Assembly: GCF_014534745.1 (NCBI RefSeq)
Contig: NZ_JACVVP010000004.1
Coordinates: 1 to 64,000 of the forward strand
Length of the DNA: 64,000 bases
From: Flammeovirga sp. EKP202
Lineage (GTDB): Bacteria > Bacteroidota > Bacteroidia > Cytophagales > Flammeovirgaceae
Reading direction: 5' to 3'
Shown piece after piece: positions 44,935 to 53,052 of the stretch (its first letter is position 1; the number at the start of each line of letters is the position of its first letter). The notes under the pieces were generated by a model that saw nothing but the letters and a program-made list of their open reading frames with translations, was not told the origin of the DNA and ran no database searches. A program made the translations under genes and the position numbers.

Positions 44935-44967
44935 AAAAACACTTTATTTCGGTAAGGTGTTTTTTTG
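44935..44967 (+). terminator. Terminator of the 83-residue gene
   Basis: An A-run with ACACTT pairs with AAGGTGT and seven T (44935-44967), with one bulge. Confidence 0.75.
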
Positions 44968-45168
44968 TGTCTATACTTTTTTGATAATTAAATATTTAAT
45001 GGCAATTCTCAATGATTTTGTTAACATAATCCAATATTATGTTTATTAATACTCTCTAAAGGCCTATTTTACACTTTTTAAGATGCTATACTAAAACTTT
45101 TTCTATTGTGAACGTATAATATTAAACAATCAGTTTTGCAAAGAAAATTATCATTAAAACTATTTATT

Positions 45169-45789
45169 ATGAGTACGGCTATTTTCAAAAATTACATTAT
45201 TGCATTGAGTTTAATCTTTGGTATATCTTTTACTGCTTTTGCACAAGAAGAGGCAGATCAAAATTTATCGAAGCAAGAACAAAAGGCTTTAAAGAAAGAG
45301 CAAAAGAAAAAAGCAAAAGCTGAGAAAAAAGCACAAGCTGAAGCTTTTGAAAAAATACAACATCAACAGGCGCTAGTTGCAATTGATAGTCAACAATTTG
45401 TATTAGAAGCCAATCAATTATATGATAGACGAGGTAGAACCGTTAATGTACAATCGAATATCAACTTTATTAAAGTAGAGAAAGACGTTGGGGTTTTACA
45501 AATCGGTTCAGCAAATTTAATTGGCTGGAATGGCGTTGGTGGTATTACCGTTGACGGTAGAATTTCTGACTGGAAAGTGAGTAAAGACGAAAAAAACGGT
45601 AGAACAACAGTTTCTTTCAACATTATGGGATCAATGCTTCAAGCAAGAGTCATTTATGACCTTGACGGAACAGGCAACTACTGTAATGTAAGAATTGATG
45701 GGGTATTCAGTGCTCGTCAATTAAAAATGAGAGGAGTGTTAGTTCCAAACAATATGAGTTCAACTTATGAGGGAATGATCCGTTATTAA
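45169..45789 (+). CDS. DUF4251-domain secreted protein
   Basis: The 206-residue protein has a signal peptide (MSTAIFKNYIIALSLIFGIS, cleaved after AFA/Q) and a Lys/Ala/Glu-rich charged helix (~35-70). A DUF4251 domain then follows with the family features LEANQLYDRRGRTVNVQSNI, GSANLIGWNGVGGITVDGRI and LKMRGVLVP. The domain is widespread in Bacteroidota and of unknown function, probably a small periplasmic beta fold. The upstream in-frame TTG at 45136 is rejected in favour of this ATG because it would push the signal peptide inward. Confidence 0.83.
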   Translation: MSTAIFKNYIIALSLIFGISFTAFAQEEADQNLSKQEQKALKKEQKKKAKAEKKAQAEAFEKIQHQQALVAIDSQQFVLEANQLYDRRGRTVNVQSNINFIKVEKDVGVLQIGSANLIGWNGVGGITVDGRISDWKVSKDEKNGRTTVSFNIMGSMLQARVIYDLDGTGNYCNVRIDGVFSARQLKMRGVLVPNNMSSTYEGMIRY

Positions 45790-45811
45790 TCCTTCATAAT
45801 AAATAATATCA

Positions 45812-45856
45812 AGTCCATGAAAGAGTATTTTTATTCTTCTTTCATGGGCTTTTTTC
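45812..45856 (+). terminator. Terminator of the DUF4251 gene
   Basis: A stem of about 13 bp, AGTCCATGAAAGA with TCTTTCATGGGCT, is followed by TTTTTTC. Repeat copy B starts 13 bases later. Confidence 0.88.
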
Positions 45857-45868
45857 ATTCTAATTACT

Positions 45869-46260
45869 ACACTATAAACTAAATTACCGTTAACTTTCAA
45901 TCTGTATTTCTACTAGATTTTATAGGGCCTACTTTCAAACTTCCTTCTTCTTCATTTTTGCCTTGAAACAAAAACGAAGCAAAAAATTCAAGGCTTAGAA
46001 GTCAAAAGCTAAATTCCATTCCTCTCGCCTAAATGATTTTAAACTCGCTAAAGCTCAAACAGCAAAATCATTTTTAACGGCTCACTCCATGAAATTCTTA
46101 ACGCTTTTCCCTTCAAGGCCGAGGGAAGAAGTAGCAAATGAATTGGGTAGTAAGTCCACTGGTGCGAATGTTAAGCAAAGCGTCATTCGTGTCCTACAGA
46201 TCAGCAGAAATCTCCTGATTTCTAAATACCTTAAATATTCGAAAACTTAGTTTACAATGT
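45869..46260 (-). repeat. MITE-like element, copy B (inverted)
   Basis: The element is 392 bp, in opposite orientation to copies A and C. It starts ACACTATAAACTAA and ends TTAGTTTACAATGT on the plus strand. The central hairpin CGAATG/CATTCG is at 46165-46189, with a changed loop centre. Its right end overlaps the last codons of the PepSY gene: bases 46252-46254 of the terminal repeat are that gene's TAA stop. No clean target duplication is seen. Confidence 0.85.
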
Positions 46261-47790
46261 AGTACTTGTAAATAACTTCTTGATCTTCTTTCTTTTCCTG
46301 TAAATGTATTCATACAGGCCTGTAATCAGCAGAATATTGAAGAGTAATCCCAAAAGTGGAATTAATAAAATGCTGTATTTATCAAAGATGAATTGAAATA
46401 ACCTGCCGTTATGTAATTCAAACATATAATTCCATAATGGAAGTTGATACTCTTCTCTTATTTCTTGTGGAAAGTGATAAAAAGTATCCTCTTGTGGAGG
46501 AGTAATGGCCAATAAACCTTGAGAGTATGCAGAAATATATTGCTCGCCTTTTGGTGAAGTAAAGGCTGCTACTGTCATAAAATCACCTGGTTTTTGGATG
46601 TTGTCAAATAATGGAATACGCTCTTTTGTCAACACATTGGTACTAAAACTTTCCCCTTCTTTATAATCATAAAGACCATAAAATGAGCCTACCAAGAAAT
46701 GTTGATTTCCCAGAGGCTCAAATGTTGTAGCACCCATCACAAATATATTCACCTTCCACTCTAACTTTTCAAAAGCAGTTGTAGCATCACTCTTCCCTCC
46801 AAAAATCCCCTCTGTAGTATCTAAAATAATTCGGTCCGTTTGTGGATCATACATCGCATTTCGGATCGAATGATACCATTCATTTTCTAAAAATCGATCT
46901 GGAATCATCGAAGTTGGTACTTTACCATTATATAATGCCACTATCAAAGGAGGACGCATGAGCATTCCAGTTCCTCCAATGATCAACAAGAAAACAAAGG
47001 TCCATACCCCTATCTTAGTATGATAGGTAATAATAAAAGCCTTTAATTTTTTTGAAATCGTATTCGTTGCTTTTTTCTTTTTGAAAAAAGTAATGTATAA
47101 AGAAGTCAATGAAAGAAAGATTAAAATGAGCGATAGAAAATCATAAAATAATCTTCCCGGTGTTCCCCAAAGCCATCCACTATGCAATGCAAAAGTGAAT
47201 TGAATCATATCGACATAATTTCTCTCCTTCTTGAAAATAGAGTAAGTCACTAATTGATCTCCCTGTACTTTATAAATATTGGATTGAGAGACGGCAAAAA
47301 GCTCATCTTTGATCTCCATTATCTTGACAAATTGCTCTACGTGTTTAGTTGGAGTCGTTAGTCCTTTCCATTTATTTTGAGTAAAGTCTAATTGATAGAC
47401 TCCTCCAAAGGTGGCAGCAAAGATTGTGTTTTGTAAACTGTCATAGTACAAGTCATTGACCTTTTGATAGTAGATCGCCTCTGGAAAGCCATTCTTCATC
47501 AATGAATGAAAGGATTTTCCCCCATTATCGCTTTTCCAAATTCCTTGTTTACCTCCAATAACGATGGTGTCACTACCAATATAGACCACATCTTGAATAC
47601 CACCTCTGTTCCAATTGTGGGGTAGATATTCTTCTGGGAAATAGTTTTTTGAAACAGAACAATGAGCAATCAGATCAGGGTGGTTTAAAAGAATGCCAGA
47701 AACACTCATCCACACCAAAATCACAGAAAGAAATAGACCAATATATTTATGCCAGCTAACTGCCTTTTTATAGATTTTCTTAAAAATCAT
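46252..47790 (-). CDS. PepSY-type membrane protein with Asp-box periplasmic domain
   Basis: The 512-residue protein starts MIFKKIYKKAVSWHKYIGLF. Four membrane helices are visible: VILVWMSVSGILL (N-terminal), LSLILIFLSLTSLYITFF, WTFVFLLIIGGTGM and LLIPLLGLLFNILLITGL. The first external region has WKSDNGGKSF, an Asp-box (S-x-D-x-G-x-x-F) of BNR propellers, and strand repeats such as IVIGGKQGIW. The frame is open upstream to 48006, but that is low-complexity and crosses the promoter region, so it is rejected. The gene is divergent from an Rrf2 regulator and probably controlled by it. The last codons come from repeat copy B, so the original C-terminus may be altered. Confidence 0.75.
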   Translation of the reverse strand: MIFKKIYKKAVSWHKYIGLFLSVILVWMSVSGILLNHPDLIAHCSVSKNYFPEEYLPHNWNRGGIQDVVYIGSDTIVIGGKQGIWKSDNGGKSFHSLMKNGFPEAIYYQKVNDLYYDSLQNTIFAATFGGVYQLDFTQNKWKGLTTPTKHVEQFVKIMEIKDELFAVSQSNIYKVQGDQLVTYSIFKKERNYVDMIQFTFALHSGWLWGTPGRLFYDFLSLILIFLSLTSLYITFFKKKKATNTISKKLKAFIITYHTKIGVWTFVFLLIIGGTGMLMRPPLIVALYNGKVPTSMIPDRFLENEWYHSIRNAMYDPQTDRIILDTTEGIFGGKSDATTAFEKLEWKVNIFVMGATTFEPLGNQHFLVGSFYGLYDYKEGESFSTNVLTKERIPLFDNIQKPGDFMTVAAFTSPKGEQYISAYSQGLLAITPPQEDTFYHFPQEIREEYQLPLWNYMFELHNGRLFQFIFDKYSILLIPLLGLLFNILLITGLYEYIYRKRKKIKKLFTSTTL

Positions 47791-47919
47791 TCTTCGTTTG
47801 TAGATCAACACATGGTTGAAAATAGGATAACTCTGATAGAAGCAAAAGAACAAAATTACCAGATAGATTTTGTCCTTTCTTGATACAAACTTACTAAAAA
47901 ATAATAAAAGACAAAAATA

Positions 47920-48013
47920 TCTTTTATTTCTTTTGTAAAAGGAAATCTTAAAAGGTTTATATTTGTAGTCATATCGATTTGAATCAATTATAATTATCAG
48001 AAGCAATACATTG
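47920..48013. promoter_or_regulatory. Divergent control region of the rrf2/PepSY genes
   Basis: For rrf2, TTTG at 47932-47935 and TATATTTG at 47958-47965 are 22 bases apart, a standard Bacteroidota promoter. An imperfect palindrome ATTTCTTTTGTAAAAGGAAAT (one-base gap in symmetry) overlaps the -33 box, and GATTTGAATC lies downstream. Both could be Rrf2 operators; that is inference. Confidence 0.5.
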
Positions 48014-48451
48014 ATGTTTTCAAAAGCATGTACTTACGGTATTAGAGCACTTATTTTAATAACGCAGCGAAGTAACGAGGGAGAGAAAATAGGAGCGAAG
48101 GAAATTGCAGAAGTAACCGCAACACCTGAACCTTTTACCGCTAAAATTTTACAACAGTTATCAAGGCAAGGTATCATTCAGTCCGTAAAAGGACCAAGAG
48201 GTGGTTTTTACTTAGATGAAGAACAACAAAATACCCCACTTTATACTGTTGTAGCAGCAATTGATGGTGATCAGTTGATGACGGGGTGTGGTTTAGGTTT
48301 TTTAGAATGCTCTGATGAAAAGCCATGTCCAATGCATGCTAAATTCAAATCCATTAGAGCTTCTATCAATAAGATGTTACAGTCTACTACTTTGAAAGAT
48401 TTAAGTAATGATGTAGAGGGAGGTTTGTCTTTCTTATCATTGAAAAATTAG
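48014..48451 (+). CDS. Rrf2-family transcriptional regulator with Cys cluster motif
   Basis: The 145-residue protein starts MFSKACTYGIRALILI, the standard Rrf2 N-terminus, with a winged helix-turn-helix (IGAKEIAEVTATPEPFTAKI) and the wing SVKGPRGGFYL. Three cysteines, C-x6-C-x5-C in CGLGFLECSDEKPC, lie where IscR and NsrR hold an Fe-S cluster, so it may sense iron, oxygen, NO or redox state. A TTG at 48011 precedes the ATG and is less likely. It is divergent from the PepSY membrane protein, its probable target. Confidence 0.88.
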   Translation: MFSKACTYGIRALILITQRSNEGEKIGAKEIAEVTATPEPFTAKILQQLSRQGIIQSVKGPRGGFYLDEEQQNTPLYTVVAAIDGDQLMTGCGLGFLECSDEKPCPMHAKFKSIRASINKMLQSTTLKDLSNDVEGGLSFLSLKN

Positions 48452-48453
48452 GT

Positions 48454-48844
48454 GTGTTGTAAACTTAATTCTCTAATATTTAGGTATTTAGAAGTCAGGA
48501 GATTTCTGCTGATCTTTAAGACACGAATGACGCTATCGCTTAACATTCGCGCCAGTGGACTTTCTACCCAATTCATTTGCTACTTCTTCCCTCGGCCTTG
48601 AAGGGAAAAGCGTTAAGAATTTCTTGGATTGAGCCGTTAAAAATGATTTTCTTGTTTGAGCAAAGCGAGTTTAAAATCATTTAGGCGAGAGGAATGAAAT
48701 TTAGCTTTTGACTTCTAAGCCTTGAATTTTTTGCTTCGTTTTTGTTTCAAGACAAAAATGAAGAAAGAGGAAGTTTGAAAGTAGGCCCTATAAAATCTAG
48801 TAGAAATACAGATTGAAAGTTAAGGGTAATTTAGTTTACAATGT
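48454..48844 (+). repeat. MITE-like element, copy C
   Basis: The element is about 391 bp in the same orientation as copy A. The left end (GTGTTGTAAACTTA) is degraded and the right end TTAGTTTACAATGT is intact. The hairpin CGAATG/CATTCG is at 48524-48549. It starts 3 bases after the rrf2 stop and ends one base before the stop codon of the convergent membrane-protein gene. Near the right end, copies B and C share sequence that differs in copy A. Confidence 0.85.
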
Positions 48845-48845
48845 G

Positions 48846-49361
48846 CTAATTGAAACTTTCTTTTTTCTTTAACCCCAAAAAAGATTTCACACTATCTTTA
48901 ATAACGACTTTTTGATATAAAAAATAATCTTTAGCGGCAATATAAAGTAGTTTGTCTGTTTTAAATTGTGATTTTAATAGGAATGCAAAACCAATGTAAG
49001 GAACACTGGCAAGGTAAGCCCCTCCAACTGAAATTTGACTTTTTAGTCTCCACTTTATAAAAATGGCTTTTAAAGTAGCATTTGTAATTAAAAAAATAAC
49101 GGGAATAGCAGTGGCCCAACTGATTTCTTTTTGAATAAAAGTATACCCCGCCGCACCTGGTATCAAGATATTATCAATCCATACCGCCACAAAGCTCCAA
49201 ACGATCAAGATATATCCCACTCTAAATATTTTGGAGACACCTTTACCAAGGCTATGTTCAATGAGGTAAGAACTTTCTTCAGGTGTATATTTTTCATTGT
49301 TCTGTACAAAATTGCAAAAATTATCTCTTGCACATTCACAATATTCGTCAAAGTCTTTCAT
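48846..49361 (-). CDS. Small membrane protein downstream of the Dna2-like helicase gene
   Basis: The 171-residue protein has a soluble N-terminus with CECARDNFC, then helices VGYILIVWSFVAVWI, WATAIPVIFLITNATL and GGAYLASVPYIGFAFLL, and a basic tail (FLGLKKKESFN). I do not recognise the family. It starts 21 bases after the helicase stop on the same strand, so it is probably co-transcribed. Repeat copy C lies directly at its 3' end. A defence-type helicase plus membrane-effector pair is one possible reading, unproven. Confidence 0.65.
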   Translation of the reverse strand: MKDFDEYCECARDNFCNFVQNNEKYTPEESSYLIEHSLGKGVSKIFRVGYILIVWSFVAVWIDNILIPGAAGYTFIQKEISWATAIPVIFLITNATLKAIFIKWRLKSQISVGGAYLASVPYIGFAFLLKSQFKTDKLLYIAAKDYFLYQKVVIKDSVKSFLGLKKKESFN

Positions 49362-49382
49362 CGTAATTATATACTGCTAACA

Positions 49383-52300
49383 CTACGAAAATAATGAAGA
49401 GTCAGACGCTATCCAACCCTTTTTTTCTTTAATCCAATTCATTAGTCGTTCATGAATAGAAGAGCGGGTTAGAATTATAGGATTCCCCAAAAACACCATT
49501 TGTTGCTTTGCTCTTGTAATGGCAACATTGAGTTTTCGGTCCACAATACCATCATCAGTGAGCGAAAGCATATTTTCCAATTGAAAAGGGGTATTGGCAC
49601 AAAATGAAATCAATATTACCTCTCTTTGACTGCCTTGGTAGCGTTCTACAGTATCGATACTAATCTGATTGGCTTCTTCAAAACCGATTTCTTCTAACGC
49701 TTGTCGTATTGCTGCAATTTGGTTTCGATAAGGAGCAATAATTCCTAACGTTTTATCAATATCAAAATGTCCCTTTTGCTCTAAATATCTTTTCTTCGTC
49801 AATACAGCTATTTGAGCAATTTTTCGAGCTTCTTCCATATTGATTTTATCAGAGGTGGAAGTAGCAGTGTTTTGAGTAGGGAAGAATAATAAGCGATTCT
49901 CTTTTAAGAGCTTTTCAAGGGGACTGTCTCCCTCGTTTATTTCCCAATGGATGCTTTCACTTTGCCAAGGTAGAGGAACGGTCATCAGGTTACCTTGATA
50001 GAAATATTCATTGGCAAAGTATCCAAGATCTTCGTGCATTCTTCCTTGATTTTTGAGTTGATCAAAAGCCCAATTCCAATTGTTTTTCTGACAGAGTGAA
50101 AAAATTCTTTCAAAGTAGGCATTTCTTCTATTTGTCAATTGAATTTCATCCAACCCTTTAAACTGAATTTCAGAAACACTTTTATCTTGCTGAGTAATGG
50201 CAGGAAGCTGTTTTTGATCTCCAATTAACACAAAACGATTGACCTTGGTTAATAAATCGACTAACTGAGGCTCTAGAATCTGAGAAGCTTCATCAATAAT
50301 GGCCATATCAAATTTCTTGATCTTGAAAAGTGAAACCCTTCCTGAAATTGAAGCTAGTGTAGTCACAAAGACTCTATGTTGTTCTATCCCTTTTCGGAGT
50401 GAAGCTCTATTGTTGGCACTTTCTGCCAGTTTGTTGAGGAGGTTATTTCTGTATTGTGGAGCACAAGAATGTTCTGAACCAATACGTAAAAACTTTCTAC
50501 CATCAGGTAAAGGATTTACAATTGCGTCATCCAATGCTTCACAAATTTCATCCACCGCTCTGTTGGTATAGGCAATAAACAATATGTTTCTGTCTTCATC
50601 TGTATGATAAAGAATATGAGCGAGGTTCTTCAACATTCTGGAAGTTTTTCCTGTACCAGGAGGTCCAACTACTAAGCAATAGTCTTCTGTAGATAAGGCC
50701 TTCGATAAGGTGCTTAATTCTACTTTATTTAGGTTTTTATCTTGAGCAAGGTCAAGTACTTCTTCATGCGAAAACATTTTAGAAGGGTAGGTAGGAGGCT
50801 GTAATCCAAGTAATATATCTTTTTTCTTTTTATTATTCCAGGTGATGAATTGATATAAACCTCTGTACATAGCATTAAAAGAAGCTTCCATAAAATCACC
50901 TTCAAGGGCCCAATTGGTATCAGCATCAAAGATTTCATCATTTCTTTGCTGATGTCTTAATTGTACAATGATTTCATCTTTACTAATCTTAGTGATCGTA
51001 CCCTTATTGATTTGTCCATGTGTAGGGAGTTCTTCATTGGTATTTCTAGGGTAGAGCGTAACGATATCACCTTCTCTAAAGTTGACAAAAGCATTTTCAG
51101 GGTTCGTTCTTTTGAACACCAAAATGGGAGTCGGATCATTTGCGAAATTTTCAGAAAGTTCTAAATCAAATAAGATCTTAAAACTATCTTTTTTAGTATC
51201 GAAATCATCGAGCCATAAAGAAGCTACACCTTGACTAAATATTGTATCTCCCACTTTTGCTAGTTGATGTTCTTTGGCAATAAAGCTGATAAAGGAGAAC
51301 AAATAAGCTCGTTCTAGTTGAGTTAGGCTTCTAATATTTTGAATGAAGTGATTGACATCTTTTTTGACAAAAGGAGCCGCTGCTGCAAATGCAACTTCAT
51401 TGACCTGTCTAAGTACAGCAGCTACATCTTGTAGGGTTTCTGATTTGGAAAGTAACAGCTCATTTAATACCATTTCATTTCTAGTATAAATGATCAACTG
51501 CTCCATTTTTGAAGTGTAGGTGTCGTATCTCAGAGGTGCTTGATGGGCCTTTGAATAAAAAATCATTGGAAAAATACTTTGCTGATCACATTGGTAAGCA
51601 TCTTTCAATAACATCTGATACATAAGGGTTTGCACTGCATGATTACTCCACAATCCGGAGTTACCTAATCCCGCTTGAGGAGGTTTCCCTGACTTTAATT
51701 CTACAATTCTATATTCATGTTTTTCATTATTGATATGCAATAAGTCCAAACGTCCTTGTATGCCATATTTAGGAGAATAAAACGAAGGTTCAATACAGCA
51801 GCCATCTTTATCGATTCCCTGTTGTCTGAAATTATCATTGACGGTCTTGATGATATTTTGGAATTGCATCTTCGCATTTTCCATAAACTCATTAAACCCC
51901 GAACGACTTTCCAATTCAGGTAAAGTGATATAATCTAATGGGTTGGCCTTAAATGTTTTTGAAAAAACATCGATGAAATTTAGAGTGTTAGGGTCTTCGG
52001 AATGAATGGCTTCATCAAGGAAAAAGTTGGCTACACTACCCAAGAGTATTGGAACACTTGAAGCAGAAGGTGTAAACTTTTTCAAAAGCATATTAAGTGG
52101 AATACTTCCCGTTCGGTTGAAGGACTCTGCGACAGTAGTAACATCAACTAAAAAATCAGGTTCAATGACAAAATGCTGAGGAATCAACTGATCATTACTA
52201 CTTAGCCTAACATTCAATAAATGTAGTTGAATACCCTCCCAGATTTTGGCAATTGTGGTGGTGTACATGTCATTGACATTGGCCACATCATACCTCACTT

Positions 52301-52808
52301 TTATGGGTGTTTCACTCTCCGCATCATCATCTTCAATACAGTGTAGAAGCTTGTTTTTTTCATCAATTTTGATGACTTCTACTCTTAGCGTATCAATGAA
52401 ATTTTCCTTTTGTTTTTTGGACTCTTCTATGGTCGGTAGAGGAGGTAAGACTTGGTCGAGTACGTCAATTATATCTTCGTTATATATAATTTTAACAGTT
52501 TCAGCCACACTCCTGCAGGCAAAGTTGATATCATGAAAATGAATAACTTTCGCAGATCTTTTAGATAAACGATCATTGATTCTAACCTTTTGCAAACGCC
52601 ATACAAGATGCTGAGGGAGTTTTAATTTTTGACCCAAATAAGCAATTCTAGCAAATAAGCTGGATAGTAAAATTTTCTCACTTTTTGTCTGCTCTTTACA
52701 AATCCATTCTAATAAATCTTTGATTCTGTGATGTTTTTGTGGAAGTGTAAATTCTTCGTTGTTTACAGTGTTGTACAGGTAATTATAATAATCTTTTGCT
52801 GTTAGCAT
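49383..52808 (-). CDS. Dna2-like PD-(D/E)XK nuclease/SF1 helicase fusion
   Basis: The protein is 1141 residues. A nuclease core at ~330-420 reads PSFYSPKYGIQGRLDLL, then RIVELKSGKPPQ, then HAVQTLMYQMLL: the G-x-x-D … E-x-K … Q-x3-Y pattern of RecB/Cas4/Dna2 nucleases, closest to Dna2. The SF1B helicase has Walker A GPPGTGKT (~713), DEASQ (~837), GDQKQLPA and VERYQGSQRE (~1053), then LNVAITRAK. The four-Cys iron-sulfur arrangement of Cas4/Dna2 is not obvious. The ATG at 52808 is preferred to an in-frame GTG at 52829. It may act in DNA end processing or in defence. Confidence 0.85.
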   Translation of the reverse strand: MLTAKDYYNYLYNTVNNEEFTLPQKHHRIKDLLEWICKEQTKSEKILLSSLFARIAYLGQKLKLPQHLVWRLQKVRINDRLSKRSAKVIHFHDINFACRSVAETVKIIYNEDIIDVLDQVLPPLPTIEESKKQKENFIDTLRVEVIKIDEKNKLLHCIEDDDAESETPIKVRYDVANVNDMYTTTIAKIWEGIQLHLLNVRLSSNDQLIPQHFVIEPDFLVDVTTVAESFNRTGSIPLNMLLKKFTPSASSVPILLGSVANFFLDEAIHSEDPNTLNFIDVFSKTFKANPLDYITLPELESRSGFNEFMENAKMQFQNIIKTVNDNFRQQGIDKDGCCIEPSFYSPKYGIQGRLDLLHINNEKHEYRIVELKSGKPPQAGLGNSGLWSNHAVQTLMYQMLLKDAYQCDQQSIFPMIFYSKAHQAPLRYDTYTSKMEQLIIYTRNEMVLNELLLSKSETLQDVAAVLRQVNEVAFAAAAPFVKKDVNHFIQNIRSLTQLERAYLFSFISFIAKEHQLAKVGDTIFSQGVASLWLDDFDTKKDSFKILFDLELSENFANDPTPILVFKRTNPENAFVNFREGDIVTLYPRNTNEELPTHGQINKGTITKISKDEIIVQLRHQQRNDEIFDADTNWALEGDFMEASFNAMYRGLYQFITWNNKKKKDILLGLQPPTYPSKMFSHEEVLDLAQDKNLNKVELSTLSKALSTEDYCLVVGPPGTGKTSRMLKNLAHILYHTDEDRNILFIAYTNRAVDEICEALDDAIVNPLPDGRKFLRIGSEHSCAPQYRNNLLNKLAESANNRASLRKGIEQHRVFVTTLASISGRVSLFKIKKFDMAIIDEASQILEPQLVDLLTKVNRFVLIGDQKQLPAITQQDKSVSEIQFKGLDEIQLTNRRNAYFERIFSLCQKNNWNWAFDQLKNQGRMHEDLGYFANEYFYQGNLMTVPLPWQSESIHWEINEGDSPLEKLLKENRLLFFPTQNTATSTSDKINMEEARKIAQIAVLTKKRYLEQKGHFDIDKTLGIIAPYRNQIAAIRQALEEIGFEEANQISIDTVERYQGSQREVILISFCANTPFQLENMLSLTDDGIVDRKLNVAITRAKQQMVFLGNPIILTRSSIHERLMNWIKEKKGWIASDSSLFS

Positions 52809-53052
52809 ATTGTATTTTAATGGGATCACAAAAAAAACATTCGAATCAAAAAGCTGAAAAATGGATCTTTATTTTGTGACAAAAAGTGATTTAATATAAA
52901 CTAAAGATAAAATTAAATTAGATTTTAACCATGTTGTTCAAAACATTTATTTTATTTGTTTAACGAATTAGAAAAATGTGTTAATTTTAAATTCGTAACA
53001 TGTTAATTGATGAATAACCTATCAATTTATTTTTTGCTATAACTTTTTGAAA
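52809..53052. other. Divergent intergenic region
   Basis: An AT-rich gap between the helicase (-) and the lipoprotein (+). It presumably holds both promoters. No clear consensus box, repeat or RNA is seen. Confidence 0.45.

Noticed and set aside
45861..46268. Target duplication around repeat copy B
   Set aside because: The flanks ATTACT and AGTACT match in five of six bases only and do not line up as in copy A; not convincing.
47791..48006. N-terminal extension of the PepSY protein
   Set aside because: It is hydrophobic and low-complexity, and covers the rrf2 promoter; the PepSY family start is at 47790.
48446..48852. Target duplication around repeat copy C
   Set aside because: The flanks contain AATTAG and CTAATT, which are inverted and not direct repeats.
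50299..50571. Plus-strand frames inside the Dna2-like gene
   Set aside because: They mirror the coding strand of a long, motif-rich protein and have no independent support.
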